A DNA stretch of 46,320 nucleotides from Myceligenerans pegani (lineage in GTDB: Bacteria > Actinomycetota > Actinomycetes > Actinomycetales > Cellulomonadaceae), in NCBI RefSeq assembly GCF_014892515.1, contig NZ_JADBGR010000060.1:1-46320 (forward strand), read 5' to 3'. The translations under genes were made by a program, and so were the position numbers. This document shows positions 23,193 through 32,152 of this stretch, one piece after another. The notes below the pieces were generated by a model, which was given only the letters and a program-made list of their open reading frames with translations, searched no databases and was not told the DNA's origin. The stretch's first letter is position 1, and each line of letters begins with the position of its first letter.

Positions 23193-23954
23193 TCACGAGC
23201 CGCGGGTGAGGCGGCCGTGGTCGTCGAACCGGGCGTCGTCGGATCGGCCCGACCAGAACTCGCGCAGGATCTCCTCGGGGCTGAGGAGCGTGTCGGGGCG
23301 GACGGCGGGCTCGGTGCCGCCGGAGAGCTGCTTGACCTCGTCGTGGATGCGTTCCATGGAGGTGTCGAGGGACTGGGCGACGTCGGCGGCGAGCTTGAGG
23401 GAGTCGATCAGGTGCCGGGGGACCTCGCGGTCGTACTTGTAGTAGATCTTGTGCTCGAGGGATGCCCAGAAGTCCATGGCGATGGTGCGCAGCTGGACCT
23501 CGACGATGACGTCCTCCACGCGGTCGGACAGGAAGACGGGCACCTGCACGATGAGGTGCAGGGAGCGGTACCCGTTCTGCTTGGGGGTGGCGATGTAGTC
23601 CCGTTCCTCGAGGAGGGTGATGTCGGCCTGCTTGGTCAGCATGTCGCGCACGTGGTAGATGTCCGAGACGAAGCTGCAGGTGACCCGGATGCCGGCGATG
23701 TCGAACATGTGCTTGCGGATGCCCTCGGGCGTGAACGGGATGCCCTTGCGGCGGCACTTGGCGACGATCGAGTCGAGCGACTTGAGCCGGGAGCCGACGT
23801 GCTCGACGGGGTTGTACTGCTGCATGTGGCGCAGCTCGTCGCGCAGGATCGAGATCTTCGTCATCACCTCGTCGATGCCGAACTTGTAGGTCAGCGCCAT
23901 GCGGCGGACCTCGTGCATCACAACCCGCAGCTCGCTCGGGTCCACCGTGTCCAT
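23193..23954 (-). CDS. Small alarmone synthetase, (p)ppGpp synthetase (GTP pyrophosphokinase)
   Basis: 253 residues, a synthetase-only RelA/SpoT-type protein (RelP/RelQ class). It transfers pyrophosphate from ATP to GDP or GTP. Landmarks: RLKSLDSIVAKCRRKG, IAGIRVTCSFVSDIYHVRDML, YIATPKQNGYRSLHLIV and VIVEVQLRTIAMDFWASLEHKIYYK. No HD hydrolase, TGS or ACT domain. In addition to a probable bifunctional Rel elsewhere, it would raise alarmone levels under specific stress. The ATG at 23954 has TAGGAT 7 nt upstream, suggesting a leaderless transcript. Confidence 0.92.
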   Translation of the reverse strand: MDTVDPSELRVVMHEVRRMALTYKFGIDEVMTKISILRDELRHMQQYNPVEHVGSRLKSLDSIVAKCRRKGIPFTPEGIRKHMFDIAGIRVTCSFVSDIYHVRDMLTKQADITLLEERDYIATPKQNGYRSLHLIVQVPVFLSDRVEDVIVEVQLRTIAMDFWASLEHKIYYKYDREVPRHLIDSLKLAADVAQSLDTSMERIHDEVKQLSGGTEPAVRPDTLLSPEEILREFWSGRSDDARFDDHGRLTRGS

Positions 23955-23961
23955 GGCCCCG

Positions 23962-23967
23962 ATCCTA
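23962..23967 (-). promoter_or_regulatory. Candidate -10 element, leaderless alarmone synthetase
   Basis: TAGGAT on the minus strand, 7 nt before the ATG at 23954. Confidence 0.45.
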
Positions 23968-24028
23968 GGCAGAACGGCGTGACGGCGTCGTGAAAATCGG
24001 TTGACGTCTTCGGGCTACGGCTCGGGGG

Positions 24029-24057
24029 TTGACGGGTCCCAGCAGCGTTCGTAGGCT
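24029..24057 (+). promoter_or_regulatory. Promoter of the glucanase gene
   Basis: TTGACG (24029-24034), 17-nt spacer, TAGGCT (24052-24057): a near-consensus housekeeping promoter. Transcription would begin near 24064, giving a leader of about 110 nt. The motif GCGCAAGAA at 24065-24073 is at the start point. Confidence 0.65.
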
Positions 24058-24076
24058 CACCGGTGCGCAAGAAATC

Positions 24077-24101
24077 GACAACACGACTGCACAAAGTTGT
24101 C
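24077..24101. promoter_or_regulatory. Inverted repeat downstream of the glucanase promoter
   Basis: GACAAC (24077-24082) and GTTGTC (24096-24101), 13 nt apart, just after the predicted transcription start. The position suits a repressor operator; alternatively it is a leader hairpin. Confidence 0.4.
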
Positions 24102-24173
24102 AGTCGGCGGGAAACATCCCGAGAACCGTCATCGCCGCCGCCATCGTCGCCGGCCACGATCCCTGGAGATCCG

Positions 24174-26897
24174 ATGAGAAGACGCAAGCGCACCACCGTC
24201 ATCACGGCGCTGGCCGGGCTGTCCGGCCTGCTCCTGTCGTCACTCGCCCTCGTCGCGACGCAGTCGGCGTCCGCGCAGGTGCAGGACCTGGCCGCCGGCC
24301 GGGCCACGAGCGCGAGCTCCCACACCCAGACCTACATCTCCGGCAACGTCACCGACGGCGACCCGGGCACCTACTGGGAGTCCGCCAACCGGAGCTTCCC
24401 CGAGTGGTTCCAGGTGGACCTGGGTGCCTCGGCCACGGTCACCGGGCTCGAGCTCCGCCTGCCCCCGGGCTGGGAGCCGCGCGACCAGGACGTCACGGTC
24501 CTCGGCTCGGCCGACGGGGCGTCGTTCGCCCCGATCCTGGAGCGGGACACCTACTCCTTCGACCCCGCGAGCGGGAACACCGTCGACGTCGACGTCCCGG
24601 ACACGGACACCCGGTTCGTCAGGCTTCGGTTCGAGGCCAACACGACCTGGCCCGCCGGCCAGCTCTCGGAGCTGCGGGTGCTCGGCGTCCCGGGCTCCCC
24701 GGACACGCCGGCGGACGGCGCGAACCTGGCCGACGGCCGCCCGGCGTCGGCGTCCTCCCACACGCACACGTACGTGGCCGGACACGCGACCGACGGCGAC
24801 ACGGGGACCTACTGGGAGTCGGGCGGCGGGCAGTACCCGGCGACCCTGACGACCGGCCTCGCGACACCGGCCGAGCTCACGTCCGTCACGGTCCGGCTGA
24901 ACCCGGACCCGGTGTGGGCGCAGCGCACGCAGACGTTCGCGGTGCTCGGGCGGACGGGCTCGGGGGCGTTCACCACCCTGGTGGAGCCCGTGCAGTACAC
25001 GTTCAGCCCGTCCACCGGCAACGTGGTGACGGTTCCGGTCACCGGCACCGCGCAGGACGTCCGCCTGGAGTTCTCCGCGAACTCGGGCGCGCCGGGGGCT
25101 CAGGTGGGTGAGCTCGAGGTGCGCGGCACGCCGACGGACGACCCGACGGACCCGCCGACCGGCGACCCCACGGATCCGCCCACCGACGATCCGACGGACC
25201 CGCCGGACCTGCCCGACGGGCGCGGGGCCGACATGCCGTACCGGCTCCTCGAGGCCGAGGACGGCACGGTCGGCGGTGGCGCCGACCTGCTCGGGCCGAA
25301 CCGGACCGTGGGCGACCTGGCCGGTGAGGCGTCCGGGCGGCGGGCCGCGCACCTCGACCAGAACGGCGCGTACGTGGAGTGGACGCTGACCGAGCCCACC
25401 AACACGCTGGTCACCCGCTTCTCGATCCCGGACGCCCCCGGGGGCGGCGGCCAGGACGGCGGCGTGGACATCTACGTGGACGGGCAGTTCCACAAGAGGC
25501 TCGACCTCACCTCCCGGTACGCCTGGGTGTACGGCAACGAGGCGAGCCCGGTGAACAACCCGTCCGCGGGCGGGCCGCGGCACGTCTACGACGAGGCCAA
25601 CACGTTCCTCGACGAGACCGTCCCGGCGGGCTCGACGATCCGGCTGCAGAAGACGGCGGCCAACCCGTTGCCGGTAGCCGTCGACTTCATCAGCACCGAA
25701 CTGGTCAGCCCGAAGGCGAACCCCGACCCGGCACGGTACGTGGAGCCCGCCGGCTTCACGCACCAGGACGTGCAGAACGCCCTCGACCGGGCCCGCATGG
25801 ACAACGGCGGCGAGTACGACGGCGTCTACCTGCCCGCGGGTGACTACACGACGTCGAGCAAGTTCCAGGTGTACGGCGAGGCGGTCGACATCGTGGGCGC
25901 CGGGCCCTGGTACACGCGCTTCCACGCACCCCAGGACCAGAGCAACACGGACATCGGGTTCCGGGCCGAGGCGTCGGCCAACGGCTCGAAGTTCCGCAGC
26001 TTCTCCTACTGGGGCAACTACGTCGAACGGATCGACGGGCCGGGCAAGGTCCTGGACTTCAACCGCGTCGCCGACATGACCGTCGACGACCTGTGGGTGG
26101 AGCACATGGTCTGCATGTTCTGGGCCGCGAACATGGACGACTCGACGATCACGAACTCGCGCGTGCGCAACACGTGGGCCGACGCGATCAACATGACCAA
26201 CGGCTCTGCGGGCAACGTGGTGCGCAACATCGAGACCCGCGGCACGGGCGACGACTCCTTCGCCCTGTTCGCGGCGACCGACGCGGGCGGCAGCGGCCAG
26301 TCGGGCAACCTGTACGAGAGCCTGACCTCGCTGGTCACGTGGCGGGCGGCCGGCCTGGCCGTGTACGGCGGGCAGAACAACACGTTCCGCGACATCCTCG
26401 TGGCCGACACGCTGGTCTACTCCGGCGTGACGATCAGCTCGCTCGACTTCGGCTACCCCATGGAGGGCTTCGGTCCGGGCCCGACGGTGTTCGAGGACAT
26501 CTCGCTGATCCGCACCGGAGGGCATTTCTGGGGCAACCAGACCTTCCCCGCCATGTGGCTGTTCTCGGCGTCGAAGGAGTTCCGCGCGATCCGGGTGTCC
26601 GACGTCGACATCGTCGATCCGACCTACTCCGGGATCATGTTCCAGACGAACTACGTGGGCGGGCAGCCGCAGCACGCCGTCGAGGACACCGTGCTCACGC
26701 GCGTCTCGATCAGCGGCGCCCGGCGCAGCGGGGACGACTGGGACGCGAAGTCCGGGTTCGGCATCTGGGCGAACGAGCTGCCCGAGCCCGGACAGGGGCC
26801 CGCGGTGGGTTCCGCCACGTTCGTGGACCTGACGCTCGCGAACAACGCGATCGACATCCGGAACGAGACGAGTACCTTCACGATCGACCGCCAGTAG
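24174..26897 (+). CDS. Secreted multidomain GH87-like alpha-1,3-glucanase
   Basis: 907 residues. Signal peptide 1-34 (RRRKR, hydrophobic core, SASA cleavage). Two F5/8-type discoidin-like domains at about 38-172 and 180-315 (each starts A..SSHT.TYI/V.G..TDGD.GTYWES). A DPTDPP linker about 320-340, then a CBM6/35-like domain (RLLEAEDGTVGG, VDIYVDG) to about 510, then a right-handed beta-helix to the end. Within it, WADAINMTNGSAGN and TGDDSFALF place Asp670, Asp693 and Asp694 at the 23/24-residue spacing I recall for the GH87 catalytic candidates (Asp1067, 1090, 1091 in Bacillus Agl-KA). It would degrade alpha-1,3-glucan (mutan, fungal walls) outside the cell. ATG with GGAG upstream. The importer and alpha-glucosidase downstream fit this role. 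Confidence 0.8.
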   Translation: MRRRKRTTVITALAGLSGLLLSSLALVATQSASAQVQDLAAGRATSASSHTQTYISGNVTDGDPGTYWESANRSFPEWFQVDLGASATVTGLELRLPPGWEPRDQDVTVLGSADGASFAPILERDTYSFDPASGNTVDVDVPDTDTRFVRLRFEANTTWPAGQLSELRVLGVPGSPDTPADGANLADGRPASASSHTHTYVAGHATDGDTGTYWESGGGQYPATLTTGLATPAELTSVTVRLNPDPVWAQRTQTFAVLGRTGSGAFTTLVEPVQYTFSPSTGNVVTVPVTGTAQDVRLEFSANSGAPGAQVGELEVRGTPTDDPTDPPTGDPTDPPTDDPTDPPDLPDGRGADMPYRLLEAEDGTVGGGADLLGPNRTVGDLAGEASGRRAAHLDQNGAYVEWTLTEPTNTLVTRFSIPDAPGGGGQDGGVDIYVDGQFHKRLDLTSRYAWVYGNEASPVNNPSAGGPRHVYDEANTFLDETVPAGSTIRLQKTAANPLPVAVDFISTELVSPKANPDPARYVEPAGFTHQDVQNALDRARMDNGGEYDGVYLPAGDYTTSSKFQVYGEAVDIVGAGPWYTRFHAPQDQSNTDIGFRAEASANGSKFRSFSYWGNYVERIDGPGKVLDFNRVADMTVDDLWVEHMVCMFWAANMDDSTITNSRVRNTWADAINMTNGSAGNVVRNIETRGTGDDSFALFAATDAGGSGQSGNLYESLTSLVTWRAAGLAVYGGQNNTFRDILVADTLVYSGVTISSLDFGYPMEGFGPGPTVFEDISLIRTGGHFWGNQTFPAMWLFSASKEFRAIRVSDVDIVDPTYSGIMFQTNYVGGQPQHAVEDTVLTRVSISGARRSGDDWDAKSGFGIWANELPEPGQGPAVGSATFVDLTLANNAIDIRNETSTFTIDRQ

Positions 26898-26916
26898 GCG
26901 CGTCCGGCCCCGAATA

Positions 26917-26967
26917 GCGCAAGATCTCGCAAGCCGTGCAAGCGGCTTGCGAGATCTTGTGTAAGGT
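26917..26967 (+). promoter_or_regulatory. Large palindrome and -10 element before the LacI-type gene
   Basis: CAAGATCTCGCAAGCCG (26920-26936) and its exact complement at 26943-26959 form a perfect 17-bp inverted repeat with a 6-nt centre (TGCAAG). It contains three GCAAG and two CTTG half-sites. It is followed by TAAGGT (26962-26967), 7 nt before the ATG at 26975, so the repeat covers the -35 to -10 spacer of a likely leaderless promoter. It could serve both as autoregulatory operator and as terminator of the glucanase gene. Bases 26917-26924 read GCGCAAGA. Confidence 0.7.
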
Positions 26968-26974
26968 CGCTTCC

Positions 26975-27988
26975 ATGGGACGACGACTTGCCGATGTTGC
27001 CGAGAAGGTCGGGGTCAGCGAAGCGACCGTGAGCCGCGTGCTGAACGGGAAGCCCGGGGTGTCCGCCGCGACCCGCGAGGCGGTGCTCACGGCACTCGAC
27101 GTGCTGGGCTACGAACGGCCCGTGAAGCTGCGGGGGGACCGGGGCCGCCTGGTCGGGCTGGTCCTGCCGGAACTGGTGAACCCGATCTTCCCGGCGTTCG
27201 CCGAGGTCATGGGCGGCGCCCTGGCGCAGCAGGGCTTCACCCCCGTGCTGTGCACGCGCAGCGCGGGCGGGATCACCGAGGCCGAGTACATCGACCTGCT
27301 GCTGACCCAGCAGGTCTCCGGCGTGATCTTCGCCGGCGGCCTGTACGCCGAGCGGGACGCCGACCACGAGCACTACGAGCGGCTGGAGTCCCTCGGACTC
27401 CCGGTGGTGCTGATCAACGCCTCGATCGACGAACTGGGCTTCCCGCACGTGTCGTGCGACGACCTCATCGCCACCCACCAGGGCCTGGAGCACCTGGTCT
27501 CCATGGGGCATGAGCGCATCGGGCTGCTGCTCGGGCCCGGCGACCACGTGCCCTCGGAGCGCAAGCTGGACGCCGCCCGATCCTTCGCGGCCCGCGTCGG
27601 CATCGAGTTCCCCGACGAGCTCGTCGTGCACAGCCGCTACGGCATCGAGGCCGGCCAGGCCGCCGGGGCCAAGCTCGTCGACCGCGGCGTCACCGCGATC
27701 CTCGCCGCCTCCGATCCCCTCGCGCTCGGCGCCATCCGCGCCGTGCGGCGCGCCGGCCTGGACGTACCGCGCGACGTGTCCGTGGTGGGCTACGACGACT
27801 CGGCCCTGATGAACTCCACCGACCCGGCCCTGACCACGGTGCGCCAGCCGATCGACCAGATGGGGCGCGCCGCCGTGGACCTCCTCGCCGGCCTGATCGA
27901 GGGGGCGACCGTGTCGCGCGACGAGCTGCTGTTCGAGCCCGAGCTGGTCGTGCGCCGCTCCACGGCGGCCGCCCGTCCGCGGACATGA
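26975..27988 (+). CDS. LacI-family transcriptional regulator
   Basis: 337 residues. N-terminal HTH and hinge: RRLADVAEKVGVSEATVSRVLNGKPGVSAATREAV. The periplasmic-binding-protein-like ligand domain follows from about 60: GLVLPELVNPIFPAFAEVM, VSGVIFAGG, MGHERIGLLLGPG, AILAASDPLALGAIRAVRRAGLDVPRDVSVVGYDD, with a C-terminal TTVRQPIDQMGRAAVDLL. It probably represses the surrounding glucan genes and its own promoter and responds to a maltose- or nigerose-type sugar; this is inferred from the position between glucanase and alpha-glucosidase and from shared GCGCAAGA motifs. Confidence 0.92.
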   Translation: MGRRLADVAEKVGVSEATVSRVLNGKPGVSAATREAVLTALDVLGYERPVKLRGDRGRLVGLVLPELVNPIFPAFAEVMGGALAQQGFTPVLCTRSAGGITEAEYIDLLLTQQVSGVIFAGGLYAERDADHEHYERLESLGLPVVLINASIDELGFPHVSCDDLIATHQGLEHLVSMGHERIGLLLGPGDHVPSERKLDAARSFAARVGIEFPDELVVHSRYGIEAGQAAGAKLVDRGVTAILAASDPLALGAIRAVRRAGLDVPRDVSVVGYDDSALMNSTDPALTTVRQPIDQMGRAAVDLLAGLIEGATVSRDELLFEPELVVRRSTAAARPRT

Positions 27989-28037
27989 CACGGTCCTGAA
28001 CCCGCCGAGCAAAATTCCCTGCAGAATATCTGTCAGG

Positions 28038-28069
28038 TTCTTGCGCTGATCCTGTCGAGTCGTTACGGT
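28038..28069 (+). promoter_or_regulatory. Promoter of the GH13-ABC operon with overlapping regulator motif
   Basis: TTGCGC (28041-28046), 17-nt spacer, TACGGT (28064-28069). The -35 overlaps TTCTTGCGC (28038-28046), which is GCGCAAGAA on the other strand, identical to the motif at the glucanase promoter. A regulator bound here would block polymerase. Confidence 0.6.
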
Positions 28070-28109
28070 CGTGCCCAGAGACCGAACACGACGAAGTGCG
28101 GAGGGCAGC

Positions 28110-29771
28110 GTGAAGCACCCGGACGAGCGCGCCTGGTGGCGCGACGCGGTGATCTACCAGATCTACCCGCGGTCGTTCGCCGACGGCGACGGTGACGGCA
28201 CCGGCGACCTCGCGGGCATCAGGGCCCGCCTCGACCATCTCGAACGACTCGGCGTCGACGCCGTCTGGTACACCCCCTGGTACGCGTCACCGCTGGCCGA
28301 CGGCGGCTACGACGTCGCCGACTACCGCGCCATCGACCCCGTGTTCGGCGACCTCGCCGAGGCCGAGGCCGTCATCGCCGAGGCGAGCACCCGGGGCATC
28401 CGCACCATCGTCGACGTCGTCCCCAACCACGTCTCCGACCAGCACCCCTGGTTCCAGGCGGCGCTCGCGGCCCCGCCCGGCTCGCCCGAGCGCGACCGGT
28501 TCTGGTTCCGTGACGGCACCGGCCCCGACGGCGACGGCATGCCGACCGGCTGGACCTCCAGCTTCCAGGGCGAGACCTGGACCCGCACCACGAACCCCGA
28601 CGGCACCCCGGGGCAGTGGTACCTGCACCTGTTCACGCCGCAGCAACCCGACCTGAACTGGAACAACGCGGACGTGCGTGCCGAGCACGAGGCCGTCCTG
28701 CGGTTCTGGTTCGACCGTGGCGCCGCCGGCGTCCGGATCGACTCCGCCGCCCTGCCGGCCAAGGATCCGGCCCTCCCGGAGGTCCCCGAGACCTGGGGGG
28801 CCGGCGAGCACCCCCACCTCGACCGGGACGACCTGCACGACATCTACCGCGACTGGCGCGCCGTCGCCGACTCCTACGGCACGGGCCCCGCCGACGAACG
28901 TGTGCTCGTGGGTGAGGTGTGGCTGCCCGACCCGGAACGCTTCGCGCTCTACCTGCGCCCCGACGAGATGCACACCGCGTTCAACTTCGACTTCATGACC
29001 CGCCCCTGGGACGCGAAGGAACTGCGCGAGTCGATCACGCGCACCCTGGACGCGCACGCCCCCGTCGGCGCGCCGCCCACCTGGGTCCTGTCCAACCACG
29101 ACATCACGCGGCCGGTCACCCGCTACGGGCGGGAGGACACCTCGTTCGACTTCGCGGCCAAGCGCTTCGGCACCCCCACCGACCTGGAGCTCGGCACCCG
29201 GCGCGCCCGCGCCGCGGCCCTGCTCACCGGCGCGCTGCCCGGCAGCCTGTACGTCTACCAGGGCGACGAGCTCGGCCTCCCCGAGGCCGACATCCCGCGC
29301 GACGCCATCCAGGACCCCATGCACTTCCGCTCCGGCGGCGTCGACCCCGGCCGTGACGGCTGCCGCGTCCCGCTCCCGTGGACCGCGGACGGACCCAGCC
29401 ACGGCTTCGGGCCCGACGACGGTGCGCCGCCCTGGCTGCCCCAGCCCGACGGCTGGGGCGACCTCGCCGTCGAGCGCCAGGCCGGCGACCCCGGCTCGAT
29501 GCTCACCCTGTACCGCAGGATGATCGCGGCTCGCCGCACCGAACCCGGACTGCGCGACGACGCCTTCGCCTGGCTCGACCTGCCCGGCGCCCTCCCCGGC
29601 GACGACGCCGACGTCCTCGCCTTCACCCGCGGCACCGGATTCGCCTGCGTGGTGAACCTCGGCACCGAATCCGTGGCGCTGCCCGACGGCGCCACGGTCA
29701 TCCTCGCCAGCGCACCCCTCACGGACGACGGGCGCCTGGCCTCGGACACGGCGGCCTGGTGCCGCCTGTAG
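28110..29771 (+). CDS. GH13 alpha-glucosidase (oligo-alpha-glucosidase type)
   Basis: 553 residues, cytoplasmic (no signal). N-terminus WWRDAVIYQIYPRSFADGDGDGTGDLAGIRARLDHLERLGVDAVW is characteristic of GH13 oligoglucosidases. Catalytic residues: nucleophile Asp211 in VRIDSAA, acid/base Glu269 in VGEVWLP, stabiliser Asp331 in SNHDITR. DVVPNHVSDQHPWF is the conserved region I. It would cleave imported alpha-linked oligosaccharides to glucose; the linkage preference is not readable. GTG start with GGAGG 6 nt upstream. First gene of an operon with the three transport genes (41-nt gap to the next). Confidence 0.9.
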   Translation: MKHPDERAWWRDAVIYQIYPRSFADGDGDGTGDLAGIRARLDHLERLGVDAVWYTPWYASPLADGGYDVADYRAIDPVFGDLAEAEAVIAEASTRGIRTIVDVVPNHVSDQHPWFQAALAAPPGSPERDRFWFRDGTGPDGDGMPTGWTSSFQGETWTRTTNPDGTPGQWYLHLFTPQQPDLNWNNADVRAEHEAVLRFWFDRGAAGVRIDSAALPAKDPALPEVPETWGAGEHPHLDRDDLHDIYRDWRAVADSYGTGPADERVLVGEVWLPDPERFALYLRPDEMHTAFNFDFMTRPWDAKELRESITRTLDAHAPVGAPPTWVLSNHDITRPVTRYGREDTSFDFAAKRFGTPTDLELGTRRARAAALLTGALPGSLYVYQGDELGLPEADIPRDAIQDPMHFRSGGVDPGRDGCRVPLPWTADGPSHGFGPDDGAPPWLPQPDGWGDLAVERQAGDPGSMLTLYRRMIAARRTEPGLRDDAFAWLDLPGALPGDDADVLAFTRGTGFACVVNLGTESVALPDGATVILASAPLTDDGRLASDTAAWCRL

Positions 29772-29811
29772 CACCCAGTGGCGCGACCCCGCGCCGAACC
29801 AAGGAGTGATG

Positions 29812-31191
29812 ATGAAGTCACGCATGATTGCCCCCCTCGCCGTCGTCGCGCTCACCGCGGGCCTCGCGGCCTGCTCGACCGGCGACGACGCCCTCACCCC
29901 GGCCGACGCCGAGGCCCTCGCCGACGAGGAGGTGACCCTCCACGTCGCCATCGACGAAGGCCTGGAGGACGAGGCGATCGAGGCCTTCGAGACCCGCGCC
30001 GCGGAGTTCACCGAGCAACACCCCCACATCACCGTCGAGGCCCAGGAATACACCTGGACCGGCACCACCTTCGCCGCCGACCTCGCCGGCGGCACCCTGC
30101 CCACCGTGTTCACGGTGCCCTTCACCGACGGGCGCGGCCTCATCGAGCGGCAGCAGATCGCCGACATCTCGGCCCTCGTGGCCGAGCTGCCGTACGCGGA
30201 CCAGTTCAACGAGACCGTCGCCGCCGCGGGCCAGTCCGCCGACGGCGCCCAGTGGGCGGTCCCGGTCGCCGCCTACGGACAGGGCATCCACTACAACCGT
30301 GCCCTCTTCGCCGAGGCCGGTCTGGACCCGGACGCCCCGCCCACCACCTGGGAAGAGGTCCGCGAGGCGGCCAGGACGATCAGCGAGGAGACCGGCCAGA
30401 CGGGCCTGGGCATGATGACGTCGTCGAACACGGGCGGCTGGATCCTCACCACCCTCGTGTACGCCATGGGCGGCCGCGCCGAGGCCGTCGACGGCGAGGA
30501 GGTCACGGCCACCATCGACACCCCCGACTACAAGGAGGCCCTGGAGTACCTGCACGCCATGCGGTGGGAGGACGACTCCATGGGCGACGAGTTCCTCTAC
30601 GACTGGGCCACCAGCCACGCCGACTTCGGCGCCGGGAAGATCGGCATGATGATCTCCGGCGGCGGCGACTACGGGAACCTCGTCACGCAGAACGCGATGA
30701 ACCCCGACGACTACGGCGTCACCGTGCTCCCGCTCGAGGGCGACGACGCCGCCGTACTGGGCGGCGGCACCCTCGCCGCCGTCGACGCCAAGGCCACCCC
30801 CGCCGAACAGGCCGCCGCCGTGGAGTGGATCGACTTCTACTACCTGGGCAAGCTCACCACACAGGAGGGGGCCGTCGCCGACGCCGAGGCCGCCGCCGCG
30901 CAGGACCAGCCCGTCGGCGCACCGATCCTGCCCGTGTTCGACAAGGCGACGTACGACCGGTCGCAGGAATGGATCGCCGACCTGATCAACGTGCCGCTCG
31001 AGCAGTTCGCGCCGTACAGCGACCGGATCTACGACCAGCCGCTCGCCGCCGAGCCGCCGGCCGCCACGCAGGACCTGTACGCCACCCTCGACCCGGTGGT
31101 CCAGGCCGTGCTCACCGATGAGAACGCCGACATCGACACGCTGCTGGCCGACGCCGAGCAGCAGGTCCAGACCCTGATCGACCGTGGCTGA
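29812..31191 (+). CDS. ABC transporter sugar-binding lipoprotein (CUT1 family)
   Basis: 459 residues. Lipoprotein signal: MKSRMIAPLAVVALTAGLAAC with lipobox LAAC. The mature protein is an extracellular-solute-binding protein: AFETRAAEFTEQHPHITVEAQE, the ligand-cleft segments, and AAAVEWIDFYYLGK near the C-terminus. Binds oligosaccharide outside the membrane for the two permeases that follow. AAGGAG 5 nt before ATG 29812; ATG 29809 and GTG 29806 are alternatives but too close to the ribosome site. Confidence 0.92.
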   Translation: MKSRMIAPLAVVALTAGLAACSTGDDALTPADAEALADEEVTLHVAIDEGLEDEAIEAFETRAAEFTEQHPHITVEAQEYTWTGTTFAADLAGGTLPTVFTVPFTDGRGLIERQQIADISALVAELPYADQFNETVAAAGQSADGAQWAVPVAAYGQGIHYNRALFAEAGLDPDAPPTTWEEVREAARTISEETGQTGLGMMTSSNTGGWILTTLVYAMGGRAEAVDGEEVTATIDTPDYKEALEYLHAMRWEDDSMGDEFLYDWATSHADFGAGKIGMMISGGGDYGNLVTQNAMNPDDYGVTVLPLEGDDAAVLGGGTLAAVDAKATPAEQAAAVEWIDFYYLGKLTTQEGAVADAEAAAAQDQPVGAPILPVFDKATYDRSQEWIADLINVPLEQFAPYSDRIYDQPLAAEPPAATQDLYATLDPVVQAVLTDENADIDTLLADAEQQVQTLIDRG

Positions 31192-32152
31192 CACGACCGT
31201 CTCCCTCGCCGTCCGCTCGGCGCCGCCCGCCCCCGCGCAGGCGCCGCCGAGCGGGCGCCGCCGCGGCCGGGTGGCCACGTGGATACGCCGCGGAGGACCG
31301 TCCACCCTCGTCATCGCGCTGCCGATGCTGCTGTGCTTCGGCCTGTTCTCCTGGTTCCCCATCGCCCGTGCGGTGGTCATGAGCTTCCAGTTCACCAACC
31401 TGGTCACCGCGCCCGAGTTCGTGGGAACGGAGAACTTCACCTACGTGCTGTCCGACCCGCTGCTGCCCGTCGCCGTCGGGAACACGCTGTACTTCGCGGT
31501 GCTCGCGCTGCTGTTCGGGTACCCGATCCCGCTCCTGGCCGCGGTCGCCATGAGCGAGGTACGCCGGGCGCGCGGCCTGTTCGCGGCGCTCGCGTACCTG
31601 CCCGTCGTCGTGCCGCCCGTGGTGGCCGTGCTGCTGTGGAAGACCTTCTACAGCGGCTCCGACACCGGCGTGTTCAACACCGTCGCCGGCTGGTTCGGAG
31701 CCGGGCCGTTCCCCTGGCTGCAGCACCCGGACTGGGCGATGCCCTCCCTCGTGCTCGAGGCCACCTGGGCGGCCGCCGGCGGCACCGTGATCATCTACCT
31801 CGCCGCGCTGACCAGCGTCCCGCCCGAGCTGTACGACGCCGCCGAGGTGGACGGCGCCGGGATCTGGCGCAAGATCTGGCACGTCACGCTGCCGCAGCTG
31901 CGGCCCGTCCTCTTCATCACGCTGATCCTGCAGATCATCGGCACGTCCCAGGTGTTCACCGAGCCCTACCTGTTCACCGGGGGAGGCCCCGCGAACTCCA
32001 CCACCACGATCCTGCTGATGATCTACAACTACGCCTTCGGCGGGCGCGGCGACTACGGCGCCGCCACCGCGCTCAGCCTCATGCTCGCCGTCGTCCTCGC
32101 GATCCTGTCGGCGATCTACTTCCGAGCCACCAGACGCTGGAGCACGACATGA
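31184..32152 (+). CDS. Sugar ABC transporter permease (MalF type)
   Basis: 322 residues. Basic Arg-rich N-terminus, six predicted membrane segments and the cytoplasmic EAA loop ELYDAAEVDGAGIWRKIWHVTLPQLRPVLF, which docks to the ATPase. Starts with GTG 8 bp inside the end of the binding-protein gene, so translation is coupled. No ATPase gene is in the locus; the shared MsiK-type ATPase used by actinobacterial CUT1 systems is the likely partner. Confidence 0.92.
   Translation: MADTTVSLAVRSAPPAPAQAPPSGRRRGRVATWIRRGGPSTLVIALPMLLCFGLFSWFPIARAVVMSFQFTNLVTAPEFVGTENFTYVLSDPLLPVAVGNTLYFAVLALLFGYPIPLLAAVAMSEVRRARGLFAALAYLPVVVPPVVAVLLWKTFYSGSDTGVFNTVAGWFGAGPFPWLQHPDWAMPSLVLEATWAAAGGTVIIYLAALTSVPPELYDAAEVDGAGIWRKIWHVTLPQLRPVLFITLILQIIGTSQVFTEPYLFTGGGPANSTTTILLMIYNYAFGGRGDYGAATALSLMLAVVLAILSAIYFRATRRWSTT

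Noticed and set aside
24240-26675. Minus-strand open frame of 811 codons
   Set aside because: Antisense of the GH87-like gene, Arg/Val/His-rich product with no family features.
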